A DNA stretch of 12,146 bases from Megasphaera sp. UBA1696 (GTDB lineage Bacteria > Bacillota > Negativicutes > Veillonellales > Megasphaeraceae), in contig DCJQ01000036.1 in assembly GCA_002319965.1 (NCBI GenBank), positions 1 through 12,146 on the forward strand, written 5' to 3'. Positions 1 to 8,002 of this stretch are shown here, in pieces. Below the pieces are notes generated by a model that had not been told where the DNA came from, made no database searches, and was given only the letters and a program-made list of their open reading frames with translations. A program made the position numbers and the translations under genes. The number at the start of each line of letters is the position of its first letter. Position 1 is the first letter of the stretch.

Positions 1-165
1 CAAAGGAAGCGATTTAGCTAAGGTATCGTCTAAAACCATTGCGATGATTGAACACTGGATCAACGAACTGCCTCGAAAAATCTTTGCTTACGAGGATGCT
101 GAATCTAAATTTCAGATTGAATTATCTCGAGTGTCCTAGTTGGTATTGCAATTAACCATTTAATC
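1..165 (+). mobile_element. Right end of an IS30-like insertion sequence (outer boundary approximate)
   Basis: IS30-type elements usually end a few tens of bases after the transposase stop codon, in an imperfect terminal inverted repeat. After the stop at 139 there is an AT-rich stretch, GTTGGTATTGCAATTAACC (139-157), that is a candidate for this right terminal repeat. The left end is outside the window, so neither the inverted repeat nor a target duplication can be confirmed, and the exact boundary is a guess. Confidence 0.35.
2..139 (+). CDS. IS30-family transposase, C-terminal end (partial)
   Basis: An open frame runs in from the window edge and ends at TAG (137-139), giving 45 residues. 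It starts KGSDLAKVS, continues through IEHWINELPRKIFAY and ends QIELSRVS. This matches the pattern at the end of IS30-type DDE transposases: a P-K-G-T/S-D motif, a helix, then an R/LPRK-x-x-G/A-Y motif. In this family that part lies just after the catalytic glutamate of the integrase-like domain. The catalytic residues and the helix-turn-helix region would be upstream, outside the window, so it cannot be told whether the element is intact. The gene is oriented toward the 3' end of speE, which lies on the opposite strand. Family assignment rests on a short tail only. Confidence 0.72.
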   Translation, partial: KGSDLAKVSSKTIAMIEHWINELPRKIFAYEDAESKFQIELSRVS

Positions 166-210
166 ACAAAAGAATACAGACCTGAAATGCATAGCTATAA
201 AACAAGGCGA

Positions 211-1059
211 TTAACGGTCAGCCTTTCCATATAGAAGGTCCTTTACGAAATTCGGCAGGACAAAGGCGCTCTGCTGGATTCCTTCATTGTAATAGCGCGT
301 CGGGAAAGTCCGCTTTCGATTCGGCGTCCACTGCAGGGGATCGTATTTTTTAGACCCCATCGTAAAGCAGTGCATCCCCGACGGATAGAGGGGAATGAAG
401 GCCGTATATAAACGGGCAACAGGGAAGATATCAGACACGCAGTCAAAAACTTCTTTCACCAACTTGCCGTGCATGAAAGGCGATTCCGTCTGCTGAACAA
501 AAATCCCGTCATCTTTCAAAGCTTTAAAGGTATCTTTGTAAAAATCATAGGTAAACAAGCCTTCTCCGGGGCCGACAGGATCGGAGCAGTCGACGATGAT
601 GACGTCATAGTAATTTTCGGCTTGCCGCATAAAGGCGATGCCGTCGCCGACGGTAACGGTCAGTTTGGGATTTTCTTCCAGCATGGCCTTGGAAATTTCA
701 GGGAAATACTGTTTAGACAATTCGATGACCTTGCCGTCTATATCGACCATAGCCACCGATTCGACTTCAGGGTGGCGGACGGCTTCCCTGGCTGACCCGC
801 CGTCACCGCCACCAATGATGAGGACCCGTTTCGGATTGGGGTGAAGAAACAGGGGAATGTGAACGATGCTTTCATGATACATGAATTCATCTTTGATTGA
901 CGTCTGGAAGACACCGTCTAAGACCAGCATGCGGCCAAATTCCTTCGAATCGGCGACGACGATGTCCTGAAAGTCGGAGTGACCGCGATAAAGGATTTCA
1001 GAGGCTTCCGTCGTCAGGTCCAGGTAAGGGGACTGGTGTTCTGTTATAAATTTTTTCAT
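211..1059 (-). CDS. speE: Spermidine synthase (polyamine aminopropyltransferase)
   Basis: This 282-residue protein transfers an aminopropyl group from decarboxylated S-adenosylmethionine to putrescine, giving spermidine in the cytosol. The length is normal for the bacterial family. It has an N-terminal beta region and then a Rossmann methyltransferase-like core: the nucleotide-binding loop IIGGGDGGSARE at about 81-92, the acidic end of strand beta-2 in VDID (105-108), and the catalytic-loop signature VDCSDPVGP (156-164). YHE (61-63) and YPSGMHCFT (225-233) are further family blocks. The start is supported by AAGGAG 7 bp upstream. No speD or other polyamine gene is nearby. The gene is divergent from the large iron-sulfur protein gene and has its own promoter. 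No clear terminator hairpin follows it; an IS30-like remnant lies about 50 bp beyond its stop. Confidence 0.96.
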   Translation of the reverse strand: MKKFITEHQSPYLDLTTEASEILYRGHSDFQDIVVADSKEFGRMLVLDGVFQTSIKDEFMYHESIVHIPLFLHPNPKRVLIIGGGDGGSAREAVRHPEVESVAMVDIDGKVIELSKQYFPEISKAMLEENPKLTVTVGDGIAFMRQAENYYDVIIVDCSDPVGPGEGLFTYDFYKDTFKALKDDGIFVQQTESPFMHGKLVKEVFDCVSDIFPVARLYTAFIPLYPSGMHCFTMGSKKYDPLQWTPNRKRTFPTRYYNEGIQQSAFVLPNFVKDLLYGKADR

Positions 1060-1110
1060 ATTGTACTCCTTGATAATATCCTGAGTTTATCATATTCTGA
1101 TAGTGACTTC

Positions 1111-1139
1111 ATTTTAGCATATTTAGCCTCATTTGTCGC
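1111..1139 (-). promoter_or_regulatory. Putative sigma-70-type promoter of speE
   Basis: Read on the minus strand, GCGACA (-35, 1134-1139) is separated by 17 bp from TAAAAT (-10, 1111-1116). The -10 is preceded by TGC, which makes it an extended -10. It lies about 50 bp upstream of the speE start. The call is by consensus matching only. Confidence 0.5.
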
Positions 1140-1174
1140 AGCGCATTTCATGGTTTCCAAAATGATATCGATTT

Positions 1175-1186
1175 CTTATTAATAAG
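1175..1186. repeat. 12-bp perfect palindrome between divergent promoters
   Basis: CTTATTAATAAG is a perfect inverted repeat midway between the -35 elements of the speE promoter (1134-1139) and the promoter of the large gene (1208-1213). The position would suit an operator acting on both promoters. It is AT-rich and short, so chance occurrence is possible. Confidence 0.25.
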
Positions 1187-1207
1187 TAAAATCCTTTGTA
1201 TCACCCC

Positions 1208-1236
1208 CTTACAGAATAAAGGGATTATGGTACAAT
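1208..1236 (+). promoter_or_regulatory. Putative promoter of the large archerase-like gene
   Basis: CTTACA (-35, 1208-1213), a 17-bp spacer and TACAAT (-10, 1231-1236) fit a housekeeping promoter. TGG directly before the -10 gives an extended -10. Transcription would start near 1243, leaving a leader of about 80 nt that contains two inverted repeats. Confidence 0.55.
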
Positions 1237-1243
1237 ATAAAGT

Positions 1244-1263
1244 AGACTTTTTATATATAGTCT
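1244..1263 (+). repeat. Inverted repeat at the predicted transcription start
   Basis: AGACT (1244-1248) and AGTCT (1259-1263) are inverted copies flanking a 10-base AT-only loop. The repeat overlaps the predicted start site of the large gene, where a repressor could bind or a weak leader hairpin form. Arms are only 5 bp. Confidence 0.25.
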
Positions 1264-1293
1264 TTATAATAAATAAAATTTTTAAAGAAAGAG

Positions 1294-1309
1294 TCGGTTT
1301 ATAAACCGA
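1294..1309 (+). repeat. 16-bp perfect palindrome in the leader, next to the ribosome binding site
   Basis: TCGGTTTATAAACCGA is perfectly self-complementary. It lies in the leader of the large gene and ends 2 bp before the GGGTG ribosome binding site (1312-1316). It could be a DNA operator for a dimeric regulator or an RNA hairpin of about 6 bp affecting translation. No known regulator motif was recognised. Confidence 0.4.
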
Positions 1310-1323
1310 TAGGGTGACAAAAC

Positions 1324-4300
1324 ATGAAGAATCTCTTACACATCGGCATTGACATCGGTTCGACGACAGTAAAAATCGCTGTTCTCAACCATGCCAAACA
1401 ATGCCTGCACGCATGCTATGTCCGCCACTATACGGATATACGCCAAAAAGTTTGGGATTTACTCCAAAACGCCTATGAAATCTTTGGCGACCGTCAGATC
1501 ACCATGGCTATCACCGGGTCCGGCGGCATTGCCCTGGCCGACTATCTGCACATCCCTTTTCTGCAGGAAGTCATTGCCGGCACCAAAGCCGTTCGAACAT
1601 ACTATCCTCAGTCCGATGTCATCATCGAACTGGGTGGTGAAGATGCCAAAATCACCTACCTTACCGGTGGCAATGAGCACCGTATGAACGGCAACTGCGC
1701 CGGCGGGACGGGGGCCTTTATCGATCAGATGGCAACCCTCCTCGACACCGAAGCCAGCGGCTTGAATGAACTGGCCAAGAAGTCCGATACAATCTATCCC
1801 ATTGCCGCTCGCTGCGGCGTCTTTGCCAAGACCGATATCCAGGCCCTCCTAAATGAAGGCGCCAGCAAAGAAAATGTAGCTGCTTCGGTCTTTCAGTCCA
1901 TTGTGTTCCAGACCATCACCGGCCTTGCCTGCGGCCGTCCCATCAAGGGCACAGTCTGCTTCCTCGGCGGTCCCTTGACCTACTTGTCGCAGCTTCGCGA
2001 ACAATTCGCCAAGACATTGCACTTGACCCCGGATAAGGTCATTGCCCCGGAAAACGCGCAGGTATACGTCGCCATCGGTGCCGCCCTGGGGAGTATGGAT
2101 ACCAAGCCGGTCTCCTTCATGAATCTCATGGGACAGCTGAAAAACGTCGATGAATCGACACTGGCCAAGTCAGACCGGGTCGCTCCCCTCTTTGACAGCC
2201 AAGCTGAACTCGACAAATTCCAAGAACGTCATCGTCAGCATACCGTTCCTCACGGCGATATGGGAAGCTACAGCGGCCCTTGCTATCTCGGCATCGACGC
2301 CGGTTCTACCACCATCAAGGCCGTCGTCTTGAGCGAAGACATGAAAATCCTCTATTCCCACTATCAGAATAATGAAGGAAGTCCTTTGACAGCTGCTAAA
2401 AAGATTGTCGCCGACGTCTACTCTCGCCTGCCGAAAGGCGCCTTCATTGCTAAAGCCGGCATTACCGGCTACGGGGAAGCCTTGCTCAAAGAAGCGCTGC
2501 ACCTCGATCTTGGCGAAGTCGAAACAATTGCCCACTATCAGGCCGCTTCCCATTTTTGCCCGGACGTCGATTTTCTCCTCGACATCGGCGGTCAGGATAT
2601 GAAATGCAGCCGCATCAAAGACGGCCACATCGAAGACATCCTGCTCAACGAGGCCTGCTCGTCGGGCTGCGGCTCCTTCCTCGACACCTTTGCCAAATCG
2701 CTGAAGATGTCCATTCAGGAATTTTCTCAGGCAGCCCTCCTGGCCAAGAGTCCCATCGACCTCGGTTCCCGCTGCACGGTATTCATGAATTCCAAAGTCA
2801 AACAAGCGCAAAAAGAAGGCGCTACCTTAGCCGATATTTCTGCCGGCCTGTCTTACTCGGTCATAAAAAATGCCCTTTATAAAGTTATCAAAGTCAAAGA
2901 CCCTGCAAAACTTGGCAAGCACATCGTCGTCCAAGGCGGTACTTTTTATAATGACGCCGTCCTCCGGGCTTTTGAAAAGCTCCTGGGGCGCCAAGTCATC
3001 CGTCCGTCGATTTCAGGACTCATGGGTGCCTTCGGCATGGGAATCATCTGCCGCACAGCCTATCATCAGGACCACGTCGTATCGACCATCGTCGACGAAA
3101 AAGCCCTGCAGGAATTAAACATCACGACATCGATCCGCCACTGCGGCCTCTGCACCAACAACTGCCTGCTCACGGTCAACACCTTCAACGACGGCCGTTC
3201 CTTCATTACGGGCAACCGCTGTGAACGAGGTGCTGCCGGCTCGACAGCGGCCCGCAAGAAGCCCCTGCCGAACATGTATAAGATAAAATACAACCTCCTC
3301 TTCGGCTATAAACCCCTTGCCGACGCTCCCCGCGGCACGATCGGCATCCCCCGAGTCCTCAACATGTATGAAGACTATCCCTTCTGGTTTACCTTCTTCA
3401 CCAAACTCGGCTATTCCGTCGTCTTGTCCGACCCGTCCTCAAAGGGACTCTTTGAAAAGGCCATGGATACGATTCCATCCGATTCGGCCTGCTACCCGGC
3501 CAAGCTCGTCCACGGCCACATCGAAAACCTCCTTCAAAAAGGGGTCGACCGAATCTTCTATCCCTGCATCCAAAACGGTCCTCAAGAAGGCAGCAAGGAC
3601 AACACCTTCAACTGCCCCATGGTCATGAGCTATCCGGAGGTCATCCGCAACAACATGGGCGAACGGCTGGCCGAAACGAATACGCCTTACCTCTGCCCCT
3701 TCCTGCCCTTACACGACAAGAAGCGAATTGCCAAGCGGCTCATTGAAGAATTGAAGGCTTGGAATCTCCCGGACCGCGAAATCAAGCAGGCCGCTATGGC
3801 TGCCTGGGAGGAAGAAGAAGCTTATAAACAGAAGATTTACAGCCTGACCCAAAAGATTTTAGATGACCTCAAAAAGAATGACCAGCGGGCCATCGTCCTT
3901 TGCGGTCGCCCGTACCACGTCGACCCGGAAATCAACCACGGCATACCGGAACTGATCAACAGCCTGGGCCTGGCCGTCCTTACAGAAGACGGCGTCGCCT
4001 CCTTGTCGACCTTTGACGGCAATCTCCGCGTCGTCGACCAGTGGTCGTACCACTCCCGCCTTTATCGGGCAGCCCAGTACGTTACCCAGCATCCGAACCT
4101 CGAACTGGTAGAGCTCAATTCCTTCGGTTGCGGCCTCGACGCCATCGTCGCCGACCAGGTACAGGATATCCTGGCCCACGGCCACAAGATCCACACCCTG
4201 CTCAAGATCGACGAAGGCTCGAACCTCGGTGCCATCCGCATCCGCCTGCGCTCCTTGCTGTTCGTCATGAATCATCGTCCCAAAGAGGATTACACCCTCG

Positions 4301-5619
4301 AACCGTATTCCTACGAAAAGACGATCTTCACCAAAGAAGACGCCAAAAAGAACGTCATCCTGGCTCCGTCCATGACGCCGATCCATTTCCCCATGCTCAT
4401 GTCGGCCTTCGAACACGAAGGCTATCACGTCGAACTCCTGCCCCATCAGAACCAGGAAGCCATCGATACCGGTCTGGCCTATATCCACAATGACGCCTGC
4501 TATCCGGCCATCATGAGTTTGGGCCAAATCCTCACGGCCTTAAAGTCGGGAAAATACGATTTAAACCATACGACGGTCATGATTTCCCAGACCGGCGGCT
4601 GCTGCCGGGCCACCAATTACATCGGCATGATTCGAAAAGCTTTGAACGATGCCAATATGTCCCAGGTTGCCATTTTATCCCTCAATATGAAGGGTATGAA
4701 CAAGCAGCCCGGTTTCCAGCCGGGGCTCGGTTTCTGGCACCGCCTCATCATGGGCATGATTTACGGCGACGCCCTGCAGCAAGTCTTGTACCGCACGCGG
4801 CCTTATGAAAAGGTCAAGGGTACGGCCGAAGCCTTGTTCCATAAGTGGCAGGAAAAATGCACACAGCAGCTCAAGAAAGCCGATTTTAAATCCTTCAAGC
4901 GAAACCTTCGCGACCTCATCGATGAATTCGACAATATCGACATGAACGATGAAAAGAAACCGCGCATTGGCTTAGTCGGTGAAATCTACGTCAAGTTCCA
5001 CCCCATTGCCAACAACCACATCGTCCGCATGATCGAAGAAGAAGGCGGTGAAATCATCGTCTCCGGCCTGGCCGACTTCTTCCTCTACGGTCTGCTCGAC
5101 GACCAGTTCCGCCATAAGTACCTTTCCGGCAGCTGGAAGGACGCCTTATTCAGCAAGACCGGCGTCCGCCTCCTCGAATGGTACCGCAAGCCTTACGAAC
5201 AGGCCGTCGCCAAGAGCCGCCACTTCGACCCCATTACGTCGATTTACGATATTGCCGACGAAGCCAAGAAATTCTTGTCCCTCGGCCATGAAGCCGGCGA
5301 AGGATGGTTCCTCACGGGAGATATGATCGACCTCATCCACCGCGGTGCCAAGAACATCGTCTGCCTCCAGCCTTGGGCCTGCCTGCCCAATCACGTCACG
5401 GGCAAGGGCATGATCAAGACCTTGAAAGCGGCCTTCCCGGAAACGAATATCGTCGCCATCGACTACGACCCCAGTGCCAGCTCGGTCAACCAGACGAACC
5501 GTCTGAAGTTAATGCTGACCACGACCTTTGAAGGCATCCGAGAAACCGTTCAGGAAGATACCAAACCGGTTATTCCTTTCATGAGCGGCGTCCGCATCAA
5601 CAGTTCTCTTGAAAAATAA
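1324..5619 (+). CDS. Giant archerase/2-hydroxyacyl-CoA dehydratase-like iron-sulfur protein
   Basis: This 1431-residue cytosolic protein belongs to the CoA-enzyme-activase family with tandem BcrAD/BadFG domains. ASKHA domain 1 (about 5-260) has phosphate loop DIGSTTVK (10-17) and cysteines C125 (NCAGGTGAF) and C164 (ARCGVF). Domain 2 (about 320-585) has DAGSTTIK (325-332), C445 (ACSSGCGSF) and C484 (SRCTVF). The 39-residue spacing is the same in both. Homodimeric activators such as HgdC bind one [4Fe-4S] cluster with two cysteines per subunit, so this chain has all four. A cysteine cluster follows (C607, C610, C614, C633), then a DUF2229-like region (about 670-990; C723, C748, C764, C791) and a dehydratase-like C-terminus (about 1010-1400; RIGLVGEIY at 1214, C1059, C1093, C1094, C1353). 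ATP-driven electron transfer to a low-potential internal cluster is inferred; the substrate is unknown. The start follows GGGTG by 7 bp. Confidence 0.9.
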   Translation: MKNLLHIGIDIGSTTVKIAVLNHAKQCLHACYVRHYTDIRQKVWDLLQNAYEIFGDRQITMAITGSGGIALADYLHIPFLQEVIAGTKAVRTYYPQSDVIIELGGEDAKITYLTGGNEHRMNGNCAGGTGAFIDQMATLLDTEASGLNELAKKSDTIYPIAARCGVFAKTDIQALLNEGASKENVAASVFQSIVFQTITGLACGRPIKGTVCFLGGPLTYLSQLREQFAKTLHLTPDKVIAPENAQVYVAIGAALGSMDTKPVSFMNLMGQLKNVDESTLAKSDRVAPLFDSQAELDKFQERHRQHTVPHGDMGSYSGPCYLGIDAGSTTIKAVVLSEDMKILYSHYQNNEGSPLTAAKKIVADVYSRLPKGAFIAKAGITGYGEALLKEALHLDLGEVETIAHYQAASHFCPDVDFLLDIGGQDMKCSRIKDGHIEDILLNEACSSGCGSFLDTFAKSLKMSIQEFSQAALLAKSPIDLGSRCTVFMNSKVKQAQKEGATLADISAGLSYSVIKNALYKVIKVKDPAKLGKHIVVQGGTFYNDAVLRAFEKLLGRQVIRPSISGLMGAFGMGIICRTAYHQDHVVSTIVDEKALQELNITTSIRHCGLCTNNCLLTVNTFNDGRSFITGNRCERGAAGSTAARKKPLPNMYKIKYNLLFGYKPLADAPRGTIGIPRVLNMYEDYPFWFTFFTKLGYSVVLSDPSSKGLFEKAMDTIPSDSACYPAKLVHGHIENLLQKGVDRIFYPCIQNGPQEGSKDNTFNCPMVMSYPEVIRNNMGERLAETNTPYLCPFLPLHDKKRIAKRLIEELKAWNLPDREIKQAAMAAWEEEEAYKQKIYSLTQKILDDLKKNDQRAIVLCGRPYHVDPEINHGIPELINSLGLAVLTEDGVASLSTFDGNLRVVDQWSYHSRLYRAAQYVTQHPNLELVELNSFGCGLDAIVADQVQDILAHGHKIHTLLKIDEGSNLGAIRIRLRSLLFVMNHRPKEDYTLEPYSYEKTIFTKEDAKKNVILAPSMTPIHFPMLMSAFEHEGYHVELLPHQNQEAIDTGLAYIHNDACYPAIMSLGQILTALKSGKYDLNHTTVMISQTGGCCRATNYIGMIRKALNDANMSQVAILSLNMKGMNKQPGFQPGLGFWHRLIMGMIYGDALQQVLYRTRPYEKVKGTAEALFHKWQEKCTQQLKKADFKSFKRNLRDLIDEFDNIDMNDEKKPRIGLVGEIYVKFHPIANNHIVRMIEEEGGEIIVSGLADFFLYGLLDDQFRHKYLSGSWKDALFSKTGVRLLEWYRKPYEQAVAKSRHFDPITSIYDIADEAKKFLSLGHEAGEGWFLTGDMIDLIHRGAKNIVCLQPWACLPNHVTGKGMIKTLKAAFPETNIVAIDYDPSASSVNQTNRLKLMLTTTFEGIRETVQEDTKPVIPFMSGVRINSSLEK

Positions 5620-5636
5620 ACTACGCTATTACAACG

Positions 5637-5673
5637 AACGCCCTTCCATGATACATTCATGGAAGGGCGTTTT
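5637..5673 (+). terminator. Rho-independent terminator after the large gene
   Basis: A perfect 15-bp stem (5637-5651 with 5657-5671) encloses the 5-base loop TACAT, and TTTT (5670-5673) overlaps the stem end. It lies 17 bp after the stop codon of the large gene and 30 bp before the stop of the convergent molybdopterin-subunit gene. The T-run serves the plus strand. On the minus strand the stem is followed by CGTTG, so termination there would be weaker. Confidence 0.85.
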
Positions 5674-5701
5674 ATCGTCTTACCTTTATAGATGCCGTGA
5701 A

Positions 5702-8002
5702 TCAAAGGTTCTTATGTTTCATGGCCTGATAGAGTTTTTCAGCCGTAATGGGAAGGTCGCGGACCCACACACCGGTTGCATTGTAGACGGCGTGAGCGAT
5801 AGCCGGGGACGGCGAGTCGATGACCAGTTCCCCAATGGACTTAGCACCGAAAGGACCGTTCGGTTCATAGCTCGGTTCAAATTCGACGTTGACGGGACCG
5901 ACGTCGAGGCGCGTCGGCAGGCGGTACTGCATGAAAGAATTATTCTGCAGCCGGCCCGTCGGCGTATACTGAACGTTTTCCGTGAGGGCCATGCCGATAG
6001 CCTGGACGATGCCCCCTTCGGCCTGGACGCGAGCCAGGCTGGGATTGATGACCGTACCGCAGTCGATGACGGCGTCATATTTCAAGAGGGCAATGTGTCC
6101 CGTTTCAGGATCGACATCGATCGTCGCAGCGCCGGCCATATACGGAGGCGGACTGGTCGGAGAATAGCTCGATTCCGTCGCCTCAAGGGCAATGCCATTC
6201 ATGAACATGGCCCCGTTGCCAAGATCGCGGACGGTAATCGACTTGCCGTTCTGAAGACAGGTAATGGCCTTGCCGTCAAATTCCAGGTCGTCCAAATCCG
6301 TATCGGACAGGCCCAGTTTGACAGCCGCCAATTCTTTCATCCGCCGGATCAGGCTTTCACAGGTCTTGACGACGGCATTGCCCGTCAGATACGTCGTAGA
6401 GGAAGCATAAGAGCCGCTGTCATAAGGAGACGTATCGGTATCGACGCCGTCGGTGACGATGTCATCAACAGAACACATGAGGCATTCAGCGGCAATCTGC
6501 GCTAAGATCGTATCGCAGCCGGTCCCCATGTCGGTAGCTCCGATATGAAGCGTATAGAAGCCGTCATCATTGACTTTGATCGTAACCGAAGCCACGTCGA
6601 CATTGGAAACACTGGAACCCTGCATGGCGATGGCCAGGCCGACGGATTGAATGTGACCGTTGGGCAGGACTTTTCGCGGCGACGCATCGTCCCAACCGGA
6701 CATAGAAACGACGCGTTCCAAACACTTGTCGAGAGTACAGCTGAGGGCCGTTTCATTAAAATAGGCCGGAAGGACCTGATTTTGACGGACCATATTCTTA
6801 AACCGCAGTTCCACCGGACTCATATGGAGCGCTTCGGCCAATTCGTTGACGGCTGTCTCCAAGGCAAAGAGGCCTTGTGTCGCCCCATAGCCTCGATAAG
6901 CACCGGCAGCAATCGTATTGGTATAGACACAGGTATAGCTGAATTGAAAGGCTTCAGCGGCGTTATACAAAGGAATCGACTTGTGTCCCGATAAGGTAAC
7001 CGTCGTCGGCGTATGTTCACCATACGCACCGGCGTTCCATAAAGAATCGAGGAGGATGCCCCGGATATGACCGTCCTTCGATGCTCCGAGAACGACGCGA
7101 ATCTGCGATTCATGGCGCGGTGTCGATACGGTCAGCGATTCTTCCCGACTGTAGACCATATAGGCCGGTTTGCCTGTCAGCCAGGCAATGAAAGCCGGAT
7201 AAACTTCCATGACGACGGTCTGTTTCGAACCGAAGCCGCCGCCGATACGCGGTTTAATGACCCGGACCTTGGATTTGGAGATTTCAAGGGCGTGGGAAAC
7301 GACGCGGCGCACATGGAATGGTACCTGCGTCGAGCTTACGATGGTCAGCCGTCCGAATGCGTCTTTATAAGCATAAGCCCGGAAGGTCTCCATGGCTGCC
7401 TGCTGATTCTGACGAGTGTGATACGTCCGGTCGATGACGACGTCTGACGAAGCCAGGACGGCATCGATATCACCGTGACGGTCGCAGGCTTTAGCGACGA
7501 GGTTGCGCTTGTTGTCGCCGCCGACGTCGACTAAGGGTTTCCAATCGTCTTCCGGATGGACGACGATGTCATTGTCCAAGGCCTTCGTAAAATCGAGGAG
7601 CGGTTCCTGGACTTCATATTCGACGCGAATCGCACGCAGCGCCTTATCGACTGCCGCTTGATTCGTTCCTGCCACAAGAGCTACGGCATCACCGACAAAG
7701 CGGATTTGTTTATCCAAAATAAGCCGGTCGTAAGGGCTCGGTTCCGGATAGGTCTGGCCGGCAATGGTAAATCGCGACTTAGGTACGTCATCGGCCGTTA
7801 CGATACAGACGATGCCCGGTATCTTTTCAGCAGCGCTCTTATTGACCTTTTTAACGATGGCCCGGGCATGGGGGCTCCGCAGCACCTTTACGATGAGGCA
7901 GTCTTTGGGCATGATGTCTTCCGTATAGACAGGCTGCCCCGTAACCAAGGCTTGGGAATCCTTCTTGGCTACGACCTTATTGATCGATTTAAATTCCATC
8001 AT
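5702..8002 (-). CDS. Xanthine dehydrogenase-family molybdopterin-binding subunit
   Basis: The 766-residue protein is the large catalytic subunit of a molybdenum hydroxylase, which oxidises C-H bonds of heterocycles or aldehydes with water. An a/b hammerhead domain comes first (LRSPHARAIVKKV at 41; RFVGDAVALVAG at 101). Molybdopterin-binding blocks follow: GGGFGSKQ (254-261), AYRGYGATQ (368-376), a GATDMGTG block, DSGSYASSTTYLTGNA, and GAKSIGE with the conserved catalytic glutamate E725. R370 matches the purine-contacting arginine of xanthine oxidases. Q261 stands where bovine xanthine oxidase has a glutamate. That does not exclude purines but leaves the substrate open (xdhA-like by E. coli naming). 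Its ATG overlaps the stop of the [2Fe-2S] subunit gene by 4 nt (ATGA), preceded by AAGGAGGT; a second ATG follows directly. No molybdenum-insertion factor gene is in the window. Confidence 0.93.
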   Translation of the reverse strand: MMEFKSINKVVAKKDSQALVTGQPVYTEDIMPKDCLIVKVLRSPHARAIVKKVNKSAAEKIPGIVCIVTADDVPKSRFTIAGQTYPEPSPYDRLILDKQIRFVGDAVALVAGTNQAAVDKALRAIRVEYEVQEPLLDFTKALDNDIVVHPEDDWKPLVDVGGDNKRNLVAKACDRHGDIDAVLASSDVVIDRTYHTRQNQQAAMETFRAYAYKDAFGRLTIVSSTQVPFHVRRVVSHALEISKSKVRVIKPRIGGGFGSKQTVVMEVYPAFIAWLTGKPAYMVYSREESLTVSTPRHESQIRVVLGASKDGHIRGILLDSLWNAGAYGEHTPTTVTLSGHKSIPLYNAAEAFQFSYTCVYTNTIAAGAYRGYGATQGLFALETAVNELAEALHMSPVELRFKNMVRQNQVLPAYFNETALSCTLDKCLERVVSMSGWDDASPRKVLPNGHIQSVGLAIAMQGSSVSNVDVASVTIKVNDDGFYTLHIGATDMGTGCDTILAQIAAECLMCSVDDIVTDGVDTDTSPYDSGSYASSTTYLTGNAVVKTCESLIRRMKELAAVKLGLSDTDLDDLEFDGKAITCLQNGKSITVRDLGNGAMFMNGIALEATESSYSPTSPPPYMAGAATIDVDPETGHIALLKYDAVIDCGTVINPSLARVQAEGGIVQAIGMALTENVQYTPTGRLQNNSFMQYRLPTRLDVGPVNVEFEPSYEPNGPFGAKSIGELVIDSPSPAIAHAVYNATGVWVRDLPITAEKLYQAMKHKNL

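Noticed and set aside
3859..4527. 222-codon open frame on the minus strand inside the large gene
   Set aside because: It is antisense to a conserved protein region, has low-complexity VDG-type composition and no homology pattern. A similar antisense frame at 2170-2811 was rejected for the same reason.
5609..6505. 298-codon open frame on the plus strand
   Set aside because: It overlaps the terminator of the large gene and lies antisense to the well-supported molybdopterin subunit gene. The peptide is arginine/aspartate-rich with no recognisable family pattern.
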